Shown here in pieces: positions 6,496 to 13,902 of a DNA stretch of 13,902 bases. Origin of the DNA: JBGPYB01 sp041493035. Lineage in GTDB: Bacteria; Acidobacteriota; Vicinamibacteria; Fen-336. Location: the NCBI GenBank assembly GCA_041493035.1, contig JBGPYB010000125.1, positions 1 to 13,902 of the forward strand, given 5' to 3'. A model generated the notes under the pieces. That model searched no databases. It was not told the DNA's origin and worked only from the letters and a program-made list of their open reading frames with translations. The stretch's first letter is position 1, and each line of letters opens with the position of its first letter. The position numbers were made by a program, and so were the translations under genes.

Positions 6496-9400
6496 CTAGA
6501 ACTCGAAGCGCGCCGCCACCTGAACGACCCGTGGGTCGCTCACCCCACCCGTCCACGAGCCGAAGCTGGGGCTGGCCAGGTCGGTGTCGAACGCGGGCCC
6601 GCCGTTGATGTCGCCGCTCCACCCGAAGACGTGCCAGTTCCACACGTTGAAGGCCTCGACGCGCAACTGGAGGTTCATCCGGCCGCCGATCTTCGTGTTC
6701 TTGATGAGCGAGAGATCCTGGTTGCGGTACGAAAAGCCCCGGAGGCTGCTGATGCGTGGTCCGGTCCCGTAGTAGAAGTTGAACGCGTCCACGGACTCGA
6801 AGGCGTCCTTGTTGAAGAGCGGTCCCTTGGCGGGGTCGAAGCTGCCTTTGTCCTGGGCGAAGGGGTTGACCCCGTCCTTGAACGCCGGTATGCAGCCGGC
6901 CCGGAACTGGCCGGGCACGTTGCAGAAGCTCGAGCGGAAGAAGAACGGGAGGCCGGTCGAGTAGCGGAAGACCGTGCTGAGCTGCCAGCCCCCGAGGAGC
7001 GCGTTGGTCATGCCGCCCCTGTCGAGGAGCTTCTTCCCCCGGCCCACGGGAAGCTCGTACACGAGGGCCGCCGAGAGGACGTGCGCCACGTCGTCTGAGG
7101 CCAGGCCCTTGTTGCGCTCCTTCTCGAAGGGGGAGATGAGCCCCGTGACCCCGTTCCAGGTGAGGGCTTCTGTCTGCACGTTGTCAGCGCCGCTCGTGAG
7201 GATCTTGCCGAAGGTGTAGGAGACGAGAGCGTACGTGCCTCCCGAGAACCGCTTCTCGAGCTTGGCCTGCAGGGAGTGGTAGGTGGACACCCCCTCGTTC
7301 TCGTTCGCGCCCTGGAGCGACGAGCAGTACTGGGGATAGGGCAGGAGGGCCTGGGCCAGGGAGGGGGCACAGCTCGTCATCTGCTCACGCCACCCCGGGT
7401 ACGGCTCGGGCACGCCGTGCAGCGACGTCTGCCCTTCCTGGAACTCGTCGTTCAACTGGCTGCCCAGCGAGAGGAGCTTGGGGTCGAGGGCGTTCAGCGG
7501 GTTGTTGAGAGAGGGCAGGCGGGTCGTCCGGTTGCCTACGTAAGCGACGCCCACCGTGAACCCCTTCGCGATCTCCCGGTCCAGGGTCAGGTTCCACTGC
7601 TGGGAGCGGGCTCGTTCGTTGGCATTCAGGGGACGGTACCTGAGGTCCTGACCATTGCGGTACGCGGAATCGATGAAGGGGGGCGGGGCGAAGTCCTGGG
7701 GGAAGCCGTTCTGGAGAAGGAAGGCCGGCTGGAGCCCACCCAGGGTGCTGTTGAAGGCGACGTTGCTGGAGAACCCATCCTGGCTGGGGGCACCTTCCCA
7801 GCCGGGGTAGAACGCGCGGTCGTAGAAGATGCCCCAGCCCGCGCGGACGAGCGTCTTCTGGTTGATCGCGTAGGTCAGACCCAGTCGGGGGGCGAAGGCC
7901 TTCTTGAAGGGCTTCTCCGGATAGGGGGCGCCGTAGCTGGCGGCCCCGTAATCGGTCCCCGCGAAGGCGAGGCGTCCCGGCCGTCCACCGGCCCCGGGGT
8001 TGGGCCCCGTGGGATCGAAGAAAGACAGATGGTTGTACTTTTCACTGAGAGGGGTGAAGTAGTCCCAGCGCAGGCCGTAGTTCAGGGTCAGCTTGCTGTT
8101 CACCCTCCAGGTGTCGCCCGCGTGAAGCACGTAGGCTTGCTGGCGGGAGTAGGCCGTTCTCGCATCCCCCCAAAGGTCCACGTTCGCGCTATCCACCGCG
8201 CCGAGGAGGAAACTGGCGATGGGGCTCCCGCTGACCTCGTCCAGGAGGCCGGTGGCCCCGCGCCCGAAGGAGAAGCTGCCCGCTTCGTTGACGTTGGTGT
8301 GGGCGTTGTAGCCGAGGTTGCGGTATTCGAACCCGCCCTTGAGGGTATGGTTGCCGCGGACCCAGGTCAGCAGGTCGTTGACGATGTAGGTCGGCCGGGT
8401 CGAGAGGTTTCCGAGATTGGGCCCGCGGGTATTACCCCACTGGGCGAAATCATCGCTGAAGCCGATCACGGGAGGCGTGTTCTGGACGGCGACGCCCGCG
8501 ATCTTGGGCAACTTGTCCAGGGCGTCGACGTTCACGCTCCCGTAACCCTCGTTGCGGTTCAGGTAGCCGAAGGCGAGGTGGTTCAGGAGGTTGGGGCCGA
8601 AGGTGTGGTCCCAGTTGAAGCGGTTGACCCAGGAGTTCTGGGGGTCGGAGAACTCCTCGTTGGCCAGCTCGTGGGGCAGGGTCGAGAAGAACTTCTTCGG
8701 TGCGCGCTGGTGCCACAGCGAAACGGACATGTGGTCTCTCTGGCCGGCGTAGGTGTCGAACCGCATGAAGAAGTAGTTGCTGTCGCCCAGGATGGTGTCC
8801 GGGATGGCGGTCGGCACGAGGTAGTTGTTGAGGGGGTCGCCGTTCGTGGGCGTGGGAAGGAACCCCATGAACTGTTGGGCCTGGGGCGTGATCCGATTCG
8901 CCGGGATGATGTTGCCCGGGAAGGGATCCTTCACCACGGTGCCGTCGGGGAGGACTCGGATCGTGGCGGGATCGTAGATCGGGATCAGGTTGCCGTCGGC
9001 GTCCCGCCAGTCGCTGAAGTCCCCCCCGCGCTCCTTGAGGGACGGGATGGAGAGGGTCGGCCGGTTGGCGCCACCGGTCTGCCGGAAGCCCTCGACGTTC
9101 ACGTAGAAGTAGCTCTTGACGGAGTTCGACCACAAGACTGGAATCTTGGCCGGGCCGCCGATGTTGGCTCCGAAGTTGTTCTTCTTCAGGGGGGACTTTG
9201 TGTCGCTGCCCCACTGGCGGGCGTTCAATCTGTCGTTCTGGTGGTAGTCGAAGACCGCGCCGTGGAAGGCATCGGTTCCGGACTTGGTGGTGGCCACGAT
9301 CTGCCCTGAGGTGCTCGCGCCGTACTGCGGCTCGTAGCTGGAGGTCACCACCTTGATCTCGCTCACCATGTCCGGGGAGAACGGGAAGTCCTGGAAGATC

Positions 9401-10032
9401 GAGATCATCCCACTCTGGTTTAAGGTCCCCTGCTGCATGCTCACGCCGTCGACTACGGCCTCGTCGCCGGTCGCCATGCCTCCGTTGATCCGGGCGTCGA
9501 ATGCGTTGCCCTGGCCGCCGCTGGAGACACCCGGCACCAGGAGAACCATGCTGGCCGCCGCCCGGGGGCCGGTCCCGAAGGCGATGGGCAGTTGCTGTAG
9601 CGTGCCCGGCGCAATGCCGTCCTCGTGGGCCCCGCTTTCGTAGTTCATGGTCGAGGTCTCGGCCACGACCTCTACTTGCTCGCTCTGCGCGCCGAGGGCG
9701 AGGCTCAGATCGACCCGCACGTCGGCGTTCAGGTTCACTTCGATGTTCTTCTGAACCTGCGGCTTGAACCCGGCCGCGGTTGCACGGAGCTCGTAGGTGC
9801 CGGGAACCAGGTTTCGAAAGGCGTACTCGCCCTTCTCCAGGGAGGTGCGCTTCATCTCGATGCCGCCGGCCTGGTTCTTCAGAGCCAGATCGGCCCCACT
9901 GATGGACGCACCGCTCGGGTCTTTCACCGTGCCACTGATCGAGCCGTTGAAGCTCTGGGCCCAGGCCGAGACCGGCAGCAAAACGGCCACCGCCAACAAT
10001 AGGCTCGCAGGAATTATGCGACTCTTTCGCAT
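6496..10032 (-). CDS. Oar-like TonB-dependent outer-membrane receptor, 1178 aa
   Basis: The start at 10032 gives a classic signal peptide (MRKSRIIPASLLLAVAVLLP, then SAWAQ) with AAGGAG six bases upstream at 10039-10044. The longer open frame from 10128 adds only a charged, non-signal extension. Residues about 28-120 form a carboxypeptidase-regulatory-like beta-sandwich (GSISGTVKDPSGASISGADL, GEYAFRNLVPGTYELRATAA). A plug-like domain follows (about 125-265; EAVVDGVSMQQG, SEIKVVTSSYEPQYGASTSG). The rest is a long barrel ending RVVQVAARFEF, with the terminal aromatic residue used for outer-membrane insertion. Length and layout match Oar/TonB_C-like receptors of Acidobacteriota and Myxococcota. 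These bind or import large ligands, using energy from TonB-ExbBD. Ligand unknown. It is divergent from the TPR-CRTAC1 operon and shares the 226-bp control region. Confidence 0.92.
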   Translation of the reverse strand: MRKSRIIPASLLLAVAVLLPVSAWAQSFNGSISGTVKDPSGASISGADLALKNQAGGIEMKRTSLEKGEYAFRNLVPGTYELRATAAGFKPQVQKNIEVNLNADVRVDLSLALGAQSEQVEVVAETSTMNYESGAHEDGIAPGTLQQLPIAFGTGPRAAASMVLLVPGVSSGGQGNAFDARINGGMATGDEAVVDGVSMQQGTLNQSGMISIFQDFPFSPDMVSEIKVVTSSYEPQYGASTSGQIVATTKSGTDAFHGAVFDYHQNDRLNARQWGSDTKSPLKKNNFGANIGGPAKIPVLWSNSVKSYFYVNVEGFRQTGGANRPTLSIPSLKERGGDFSDWRDADGNLIPIYDPATIRVLPDGTVVKDPFPGNIIPANRITPQAQQFMGFLPTPTNGDPLNNYLVPTAIPDTILGDSNYFFMRFDTYAGQRDHMSVSLWHQRAPKKFFSTLPHELANEEFSDPQNSWVNRFNWDHTFGPNLLNHLAFGYLNRNEGYGSVNVDALDKLPKIAGVAVQNTPPVIGFSDDFAQWGNTRGPNLGNLSTRPTYIVNDLLTWVRGNHTLKGGFEYRNLGYNAHTNVNEAGSFSFGRGATGLLDEVSGSPIASFLLGAVDSANVDLWGDARTAYSRQQAYVLHAGDTWRVNSKLTLNYGLRWDYFTPLSEKYNHLSFFDPTGPNPGAGGRPGRLAFAGTDYGAASYGAPYPEKPFKKAFAPRLGLTYAINQKTLVRAGWGIFYDRAFYPGWEGAPSQDGFSSNVAFNSTLGGLQPAFLLQNGFPQDFAPPPFIDSAYRNGQDLRYRPLNANERARSQQWNLTLDREIAKGFTVGVAYVGNRTTRLPSLNNPLNALDPKLLSLGSQLNDEFQEGQTSLHGVPEPYPGWREQMTSCAPSLAQALLPYPQYCSSLQGANENEGVSTYHSLQAKLEKRFSGGTYALVSYTFGKILTSGADNVQTEALTWNGVTGLISPFEKERNKGLASDDVAHVLSAALVYELPVGRGKKLLDRGGMTNALLGGWQLSTVFRYSTGLPFFFRSSFCNVPGQFRAGCIPAFKDGVNPFAQDKGSFDPAKGPLFNKDAFESVDAFNFYYGTGPRISSLRGFSYRNQDLSLIKNTKIGGRMNLQLRVEAFNVWNWHVFGWSGDINGGPAFDTDLASPSFGSWTGGVSDPRVVQVAARFEF

Positions 10033-10143
10033 CGGCGACTCCTTCTTGGGCGGCCTGCCAAACGGGTCATGGCCACGCGGATATCTCGATCCCGATGGGT
10101 TCTTAAGCTTGCGATTTCTTGCGTTCATTTACGTTTACTGATG

Positions 10144-10173
10144 GAAGTACCACGGCCACCGATGGCCTGTCAA
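10144..10173 (-). promoter_or_regulatory. Candidate promoter of the receptor gene
   Basis: On the minus strand a perfect -35 box TTGACA (10173 to 10168) is followed after 18 bases by TACTTC (10149 to 10144), a poor -10 preceded by TG (extended -10-like). It would give a leader of about 105 bases. An alternative -10, TATGAT (10197 to 10192), lies upstream but has no good -35. Confidence 0.3.
10154..10167. promoter_or_regulatory. Palindrome in the promoter spacer, possible operator
   Basis: GGCCA-CCGA-TGGCC is a perfect 5-bp inverted repeat with a 4-base centre. It lies entirely between the proposed -35 and -10 of the receptor promoter and touches the -35. A repressor site there would block the promoter. 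No regulator gene is in the window. Confidence 0.25.
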
Positions 10174-10220
10174 GAAGATTTATGGGGTCCGATCATAAGT
10201 GTTTTGTCCCCCGGAGCCCG

Positions 10221-10249
10221 TCGACCCCTGGAGGTAGTCGCTCTACAAT
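10221..10249 (+). promoter_or_regulatory. Candidate promoter of the TPR-CRTAC1 operon
   Basis: TCGACC (10221-10226), a 17-base spacer and TACAAT (10244-10249) match 4/6 and 5/6 of the sigma70 consensus. The -10 ends only 9 bases before the ATG at 10259, so the start of transcription would be nearly at the start codon (leaderless). GGAGG (10253-10257) is one base from the ATG, too close to act as a normal Shine-Dalgarno sequence. Confidence 0.4.
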
Positions 10250-10258
10250 GCCGGAGGC

Positions 10259-11245
10259 ATGACGAAACCGACCGCCGCCTGCCTCGGCGGCCCCCGCGTC
10301 TCTCCCGGCCACGCCCGTATCGCCCTGACGGCTTTCCTTGCCCTCGGAAGCCTCACGACGGCGTGGGAGGCGGAGACGCGGCAAGACGTCCCGGAGTACG
10401 CTCGCGCGTTCGATCGCGGGGATTTTCCCAAAGCCATCGCCTTCGCGAAGGAGCAGCTCAAGGTCCGATCGACCGACGTCGCGGCGCAGCTCGTGGTCGC
10501 CCGGGGAGAGGCAGCGCTTGGGAGATTCGACGCCGCCTACGACGGCTTCCGCGAAGCCTTGCGCATGGATCAAAAGAGCCCGGACGCGCTCTACTATCTG
10601 GGGATCACGGCGGGGGTACTGGCCCAGATGGAGTACGAACGCCTGTTCGCCCTCGCCCCGGGCTCGCCCCGGGCGCATCAGCTCCTCGGCGAGTCGTACG
10701 AAGCGCAGTCGCGCACGGCGGAGGCCCAGGCCGAGTACGAGGCGGCGCTCGCGGAGAACCCCAAGTCGGTGGAGCTGCTGGTGGCGCTCGGCGATCTCAC
10801 CCGGCGGAACGCGGACTACGACCAGGCGATCGTTTACTTCGAGAGGGCCGCGGCTCTGGCTCCACGGAGCTACGACGTCCTCTACGGCCTCGGCGTCAGT
10901 CATGGCCGCAAACAAGAGCACGCCAGGGCGATCGAGTACCTGCGCGCGGCGGTGCGGCTCGATCCCGCCTCGGCCGCCGCACACTTCGCCCTGGGCAGCT
11001 CGCTTCTGCAAACCGGCCAGGCGCAGTCCGCCGTGGTCGAGTTCGAGGCGGCCACGGCACAAGAGCCGCAGATGCGTCAGGCCTACTATCTGCTCGGGCG
11101 CGCCTACAAGACGCTGGGGCGGTCGCCGGCCAGCGAGGCCGCGTTCGCCAAGTTCCAGGAGCTGGTAAAGAAGGACGGCCCCGATGCGGGTCAGAGCGCG
11201 ATCGATGCAAGCTCGGCGGCCGCGGGGGGGCCCGAGCCGCGCTGA
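10259..11245 (+). CDS. Exported TPR-repeat protein, 328 aa, first gene of the operon
   Basis: A signal-peptide-like segment lies at residues 18-38 (basic HAR, then IALTAFLALGSLTTAW), after a longer than usual N-terminal lead. Tetratricopeptide repeats cover about residues 45-305, for example DAAYDGFREALRMDQKSPDA, AQAEYEAALAENPKSVELLV, AIVYFERAAALAPRSYDVLY and AIEYLRAAVRLDPASAAAHF. The tail is Ala/Gly-rich and low in complexity. ATG at 10259 is the only good start in this frame before the signal segment. The CRTAC1 gene follows 26 bases after the stop codon on the same strand, so the two are probably co-transcribed. TPR proteins and CRTAC1 proteins recur as neighbours or fusions, which suggests that this scaffold presents or binds the CRTAC1 protein (inference). 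Confidence 0.88.
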   Translation: MTKPTAACLGGPRVSPGHARIALTAFLALGSLTTAWEAETRQDVPEYARAFDRGDFPKAIAFAKEQLKVRSTDVAAQLVVARGEAALGRFDAAYDGFREALRMDQKSPDALYYLGITAGVLAQMEYERLFALAPGSPRAHQLLGESYEAQSRTAEAQAEYEAALAENPKSVELLVALGDLTRRNADYDQAIVYFERAAALAPRSYDVLYGLGVSHGRKQEHARAIEYLRAAVRLDPASAAAHFALGSSLLQTGQAQSAVVEFEAATAQEPQMRQAYYLLGRAYKTLGRSPASEAAFAKFQELVKKDGPDAGQSAIDASSAAAGGPEPR

Positions 11246-11271
11246 GGCACTCGGCGTTTGCGGGAGTCTCC

Positions 11272-13140
11272 ATGCGCAATCGCCGCGCCGCCGGCTGGGC
11301 GCTTTCGGTGTTCGGGGCCTCCGTCTGCCTCTGGGCCGCGGAGCAAGCCCCGCCGCCCACGGCGGGCGTCACGGGCCCGGTCGCCGCCGCCGCGCCCGGT
11401 GTGTCGTTCACCGACGTCACACGTGCGGCCGGCGTCGCCTCCTTCCGGCAGATCTCGGGGACCGCGGCCAAAGACTACATCCTGGAGGCCACCGGCTCCG
11501 GCGTCGCCCTCGTGGACTACGACAACGACGGATGGCTCGACGCGTACCTGGTCAACGGATCCACCTTCGCCGCTCTGCGGGGCCAGGACGAGGCTCCTTC
11601 CGCCGCGTTGTTCCGGAACAACCGCGACGGGACCTTTACCGACGTGACCGCAGTGGCCGGCGTCGCCAACCGCCGGTGGGGACAGGGCGTTTGCGTGGGC
11701 GACTTCGACAACGACGGCTGGCCCGACGTCTACGTCACGAACTTCGGCGCGAACCGGCTCTACCACAACGACGGCCACGGGGGGTTCACGGACGTGGCCG
11801 AGACCGCTGGGGTCGCCGCCCCGGGCTGGTCCACCGGCTGCGCCTTCGGCGACTACGACGGTGACGGACGCCTGGACCTCTTCGTGGCCGGCTACGTGGC
11901 ACTCGACATCGAGCGCCTGCCGCCTGCGCCGCCCACCGCCGCGGGCCGACGGGTGGGGGACAAGGCGGCGTCTTCGAGCGAGCCGGTGCGGGGAGGCATG
12001 GGCGCCGCCTACCGGCCGGGCGCCGCCTACTGCGAGTACCGCGGCCAGCCCGTGATGTGCGGCCCGCGAGGTCTCAAGGGCGCAGGGGATCACCTCTTCC
12101 GAAACAACGGTGACGGGACCTTCACCGAGGTGAGCGAGAAGGCCGGGGTGGCGGACCCGAGCGGCTTGTACGGCTTCGGCGTGGCCTTCTTCGATTTCGA
12201 CGACGACGGCCGACTCGACCTGTTCGTGGCCAACGACTCCGGCCCGAACTACCTCTACCGCAACCGGGGTGACGGCACCTTCCAGGACGTCAGCCTCGCC
12301 TCCGGGGCCGCCTTGAACGAGCTCGGCCTCGAGCAGGCGCACATGGGCGTGGCGGTCGGAGACTACGACCGCGACGGCCGCGACGACCTCCATGTCACGA
12401 ACTTCGCGGACGACACCAACATCCTCTACCACAACGACGGAGGCGGCCTCTTCTCGGACGTGACCTTCGCCTCGGGAGTGGGACAGACCAGCATCCCCTT
12501 CCTCGGCTGGGGGACGAACTTCCTCGACTACGACAACGACGGATGGCTCGACCTCTTCGTGGCGAACGGCCATGTCTACCCCCTGGTGGACCGCTTCAAC
12601 TGGAACACGTCGTACCGGCAACGGGCTCTCCTGTTCCGCAACGTGAAGGGGAAGTTCGTCGAGATCGGCGGGTCGGGCGGCCTTGGGCTCAACACCCCGC
12701 GCACTCTGAGGGGGTCGGCGGTGGGTGATTTCGACAACGATGGCGACATCGACGTCCTGGCGAGCGGCATCGACGACGTGCCCGCATTTCTGCGGAACGA
12801 CGGCGGCAGCCGGGCGGGGCACTGGATCAACCTCCGGCTCGTCGGCGACCCGGCCCGGAAGTGCCCGCGCGACGCCATCGGCTCCGTCGTCTTCTGCACC
12901 ACGAACGGCGTCAGACAGCGGGGCGAGGTGGCGAGCGGCCGGAGCCAGCTCTCGCAGTCCGACCTCCGGGTCCACTTCGGGCTCGGAGCCGCGACGCGGG
13001 TGGACCGCCTGGAAGTGCGTTGGGCGAACGGCCCCACCGTGGCCTACGACGTCCCGGCCGTCGATACGGCGCTGACCCTCGATCAGGCGCGGGGTGTGGT
13101 GGAGCGTGAGTCGCGCGGGCGCGGCCCGAACCCGCGATGA
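11272..13140 (+). CDS. CRTAC1-like FG-GAP/VCBS protein with ASPIC-UnbV C-terminus, 622 aa
   Basis: ATG at 11272 has GGGAG five bases upstream and begins a signal sequence (basic MRNRR, hydrophobic to about residue 23). The frame stays open far upstream as a shadow of the TPR gene. A seven-bladed beta-propeller layout is suggested by seven calcium-binding DxDxDGxxD loops at residues 82, 144, 194, 308, 364, 419 and 486 (e.g. DYDNDGWLD, DFDNDGWPD, DFDDDGRLD). Most are paired with LFRNN-x-DGTF-x-DV strands. An insert near 254-263 carries two cysteines (YCEYRGQPVMCGPRGLKG), a usual CRTAC1 feature. The ASPIC/UnbV domain occupies about 535-603 (GEVASGRSQLSQSDLRVHFG, EVRWANGPTVAYDVP). The family is extracellular and probably binds proteins or glycans with calcium; no enzymatic role is known. 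The stop codon overlaps the next ATG (ATGA), a sign of translational coupling. Confidence 0.92.
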   Translation: MRNRRAAGWALSVFGASVCLWAAEQAPPPTAGVTGPVAAAAPGVSFTDVTRAAGVASFRQISGTAAKDYILEATGSGVALVDYDNDGWLDAYLVNGSTFAALRGQDEAPSAALFRNNRDGTFTDVTAVAGVANRRWGQGVCVGDFDNDGWPDVYVTNFGANRLYHNDGHGGFTDVAETAGVAAPGWSTGCAFGDYDGDGRLDLFVAGYVALDIERLPPAPPTAAGRRVGDKAASSSEPVRGGMGAAYRPGAAYCEYRGQPVMCGPRGLKGAGDHLFRNNGDGTFTEVSEKAGVADPSGLYGFGVAFFDFDDDGRLDLFVANDSGPNYLYRNRGDGTFQDVSLASGAALNELGLEQAHMGVAVGDYDRDGRDDLHVTNFADDTNILYHNDGGGLFSDVTFASGVGQTSIPFLGWGTNFLDYDNDGWLDLFVANGHVYPLVDRFNWNTSYRQRALLFRNVKGKFVEIGGSGGLGLNTPRTLRGSAVGDFDNDGDIDVLASGIDDVPAFLRNDGGSRAGHWINLRLVGDPARKCPRDAIGSVVFCTTNGVRQRGEVASGRSQLSQSDLRVHFGLGAATRVDRLEVRWANGPTVAYDVPAVDTALTLDQARGVVERESRGRGPNPR

Positions 13141-13207
13141 AGCGGACCTCTCTTGCTGCGCTCCTGCTGCTCACGGTCCTCGCGTCGCGAGCGGGTCTTC
13201 CCGCGAC
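13137..13207 (+). pseudogene. Orphan start and signal peptide of a lost third operon gene
   Basis: ATG at 13137 overlaps the CRTAC1 stop codon (ATGA) and opens a convincing signal peptide (MKRTSLAALLLLTVLASRAG). Right after it the sequence in another frame becomes receptor barrel. The rest of this frame (to 13775) is Ser/Arg/Thr-rich out-of-frame translation and not a protein. An exported protein once followed CRTAC1 in the operon. It may have been the receptor itself, with most of it now missing. Confidence 0.5.
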
Positions 13208-13668
13208 GTCGTCCAACGGCCCTACCCGCAGAACGGAATGTTCGGGTCGATCACCAACGCAGGCAGCTCGACGGGCAACTCGATCCAGCTCAAGCTCAAC
13301 AAGCGCTGGAGCAACGGCCTCTGGCTGCTCAGCGCTTTCACATACGGCAAGGCGTTCAACGACCAGCCGGAGATTTGCTGCGCCTCGCCCTGGTCGCCTA
13401 ACCCTAACAGGTACAACATCGGGGCCGAGCGCGGCCCCGCCGACTACGACCAGCGCTACCGCTCGGTCACGAGCTTTGCGCGGGATCTGCCCTTCGGCAA
13501 GGGGCGTCACTTCCTCGGGAGCTTCGGATCGAGGCCTTCAACGCCTTCAACCATCCCAACTTCGCGTTGCCCGACAACTACGTCGACGACGGCGAGTCGG
13601 CCGGGACGATCGACCACACGGCGCTCTCGCAGCGGCAGATCCAGTTCGGCGCGCGGCTCCGGTTCTAG
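13208..13668 (+). pseudogene. Second Oar-like receptor, two barrel scraps with an internal gap
   Basis: The first piece (13208 to about 13520) reads VVQRPYPQNGMFGSITNAGS, SIQLKLNKRWSNGLWLLSAF, YNIGAERGPADYDQRYRSV and DLPFGKGRHFL. The second (about 13522-13668, another frame) reads LRIEAFNAFNHPNFALPDNY and ends IQFGARLRF with a TAG stop at 13666. The intact receptor in this window has the same landmarks: YHSLQAKLEKRFSGGTYALV, YELPVGRGKKLL, LQLRVEAFNVWNWHVF and a terminal VAARFEF. Between the last GKGR-type and EAFN-type landmarks it carries about 110 residues, which are absent here. The N-terminal two thirds are also missing. It cannot make a receptor. Confidence 0.75.
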
Positions 13669-13669
13669 C

Positions 13670-13902
13670 TTGTGGGCCGCCGCGCGGGCGTTCCTGCTTG
13701 CCGTGTTCATTGCGACGGTGGCCGATGCGCAGGAGGTGTTCGCCCCCGGTCGCGTGCCGGTGCCGGGGCCCGTGACCGACGGCCCGTACGCGCCGCAGCC
13801 GATCCTGCCGGGCGGCATCGTCGTCACGCTTTACACGCCGGGCTCACCGTTACGGCGTCAACGCCATCATCCTGCGCAATCGGCTGCGCAACGACGGCTA
13901 CA
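13670..13902 (+). pseudogene. Exported alpha/beta-hydrolase-like gene with an internal gap, cut by window edge
   Basis: A frame opening with a possible TTG at 13670 has a signal peptide (WAAARAFLLAVFIATVADAQ) and then TDGPYAPQPILPGGIVVTLY and TPGSP (to about 13845). In another frame, from 13851, the sequence reads YGVNAIILRNRLRNDGY. In a family of secreted alpha/beta hydrolases known from environmental bacteria, a DGPYAPQPILPGG segment near the N-terminus and a YGVN-x-x-ILRNRLR-x-DGY segment occur in this order, separated by some tens of residues. Those residues are missing, and the frame shifts at the join. The catalytic Ser, Asp and His would all lie beyond the window. No good ATG or Shine-Dalgarno sequence is present. 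The family assignment is from memory. Confidence 0.55.

Noticed and set aside
7276..9309. Plus-strand open frame of 677 codons
   Set aside because: It is antisense to the receptor gene, rich in Gly/Val/Glu without motifs or a signal peptide; long antisense frames are expected at this GC content.
10033..10128. N-terminal extension of the receptor to an ATG at 10128
   Set aside because: The 32 extra residues are charged and would precede a normal signal peptide; AAGGAG is correctly placed for 10032.
10180..10198. TTATG / CATAA inverted repeat in the control region
   Set aside because: It has five-base arms with a nine-base gap and no relation to a promoter box; too weak to call an operator.
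10069..11271. Long N-terminal extension of the CRTAC1 frame
   Set aside because: It is an Arg/Gly-rich out-of-frame reading of the TPR gene; the ATG at 11272 has a Shine-Dalgarno sequence and begins the signal peptide.
11191..12975. Minus-strand open frame of 594 codons
   Set aside because: It is antisense to CRTAC1; its repeated VVVV-type runs are the complement of the repeated DxDxDG loops.
13137..13775. Single 212-codon reading frame
   Set aside because: Only its first 20 or so codons look like protein. The rest is a shifted reading over receptor and hydrolase pieces that are recognisable in other frames.

Overview
The window is high-GC, gene-dense bacterial DNA. Several things point, without proof, to Acidobacteriota: an Oar-type TonB-dependent receptor with an N-terminal carboxypeptidase-regulatory-like domain, a CRTAC1/ASPIC-UnbV FG-GAP protein paired with a secreted TPR protein, an array of exported TPR proteins, and the remnant of a MacB/ADOP-type permease. 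There is no rRNA, tRNA, CRISPR array or phage module.

Layout. (1) 1-1398 is a mobile-element and gene-decay zone. A minus-strand IS630-family transposase runs off the left edge. It is followed by scraps joined end to end: the DDE part of a second IS630 transposase (+), a VapC-like PIN-domain scrap (-) and a frameshifted permease scrap (-). (2) 1399-6456 holds three exported TPR proteins (1399-2946 minus, 3030-3860 plus, 5461-6456 plus) and a Tat-exported FAD-dependent amine-oxidase-like protein (3883-5340 minus). The FAD gene has a good sigma70-like promoter and Shine-Dalgarno sequence. (3) 6496-10032 (minus) is a full-length Oar-like TonB-dependent outer-membrane receptor of 1178 residues. 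A long hairpin lies just past its end, and a 226-bp regulatory gap separates it from a divergent operon. (4) 10259-13140 (plus) is that operon: a fourth exported TPR protein and a 622-residue CRTAC1-like protein with seven DxDxDGxxD calcium loops. (5) 13137-13902 is a second decay zone. It holds an orphan signal peptide, a second Oar-like receptor reduced to two barrel pieces, and an exported alpha/beta-hydrolase-like gene with an internal gap. Every join shifts frame.

How the genes may work together (inference): every intact gene encodes an exported product. The receptor would import or bind a large ligand at the outer membrane. The TPR proteins would act as periplasmic or surface scaffolds, and the CRTAC1 protein as a calcium-dependent surface or secreted partner. 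The Tat-exported flavoprotein would add a redox step. The substrate cannot be read from the sequence. The most notable features are the dense set of exported TPR/CRTAC1/Oar genes and the repeated out-of-frame joins at both ends. The joins mean either real serial deletion or a faulty assembly.
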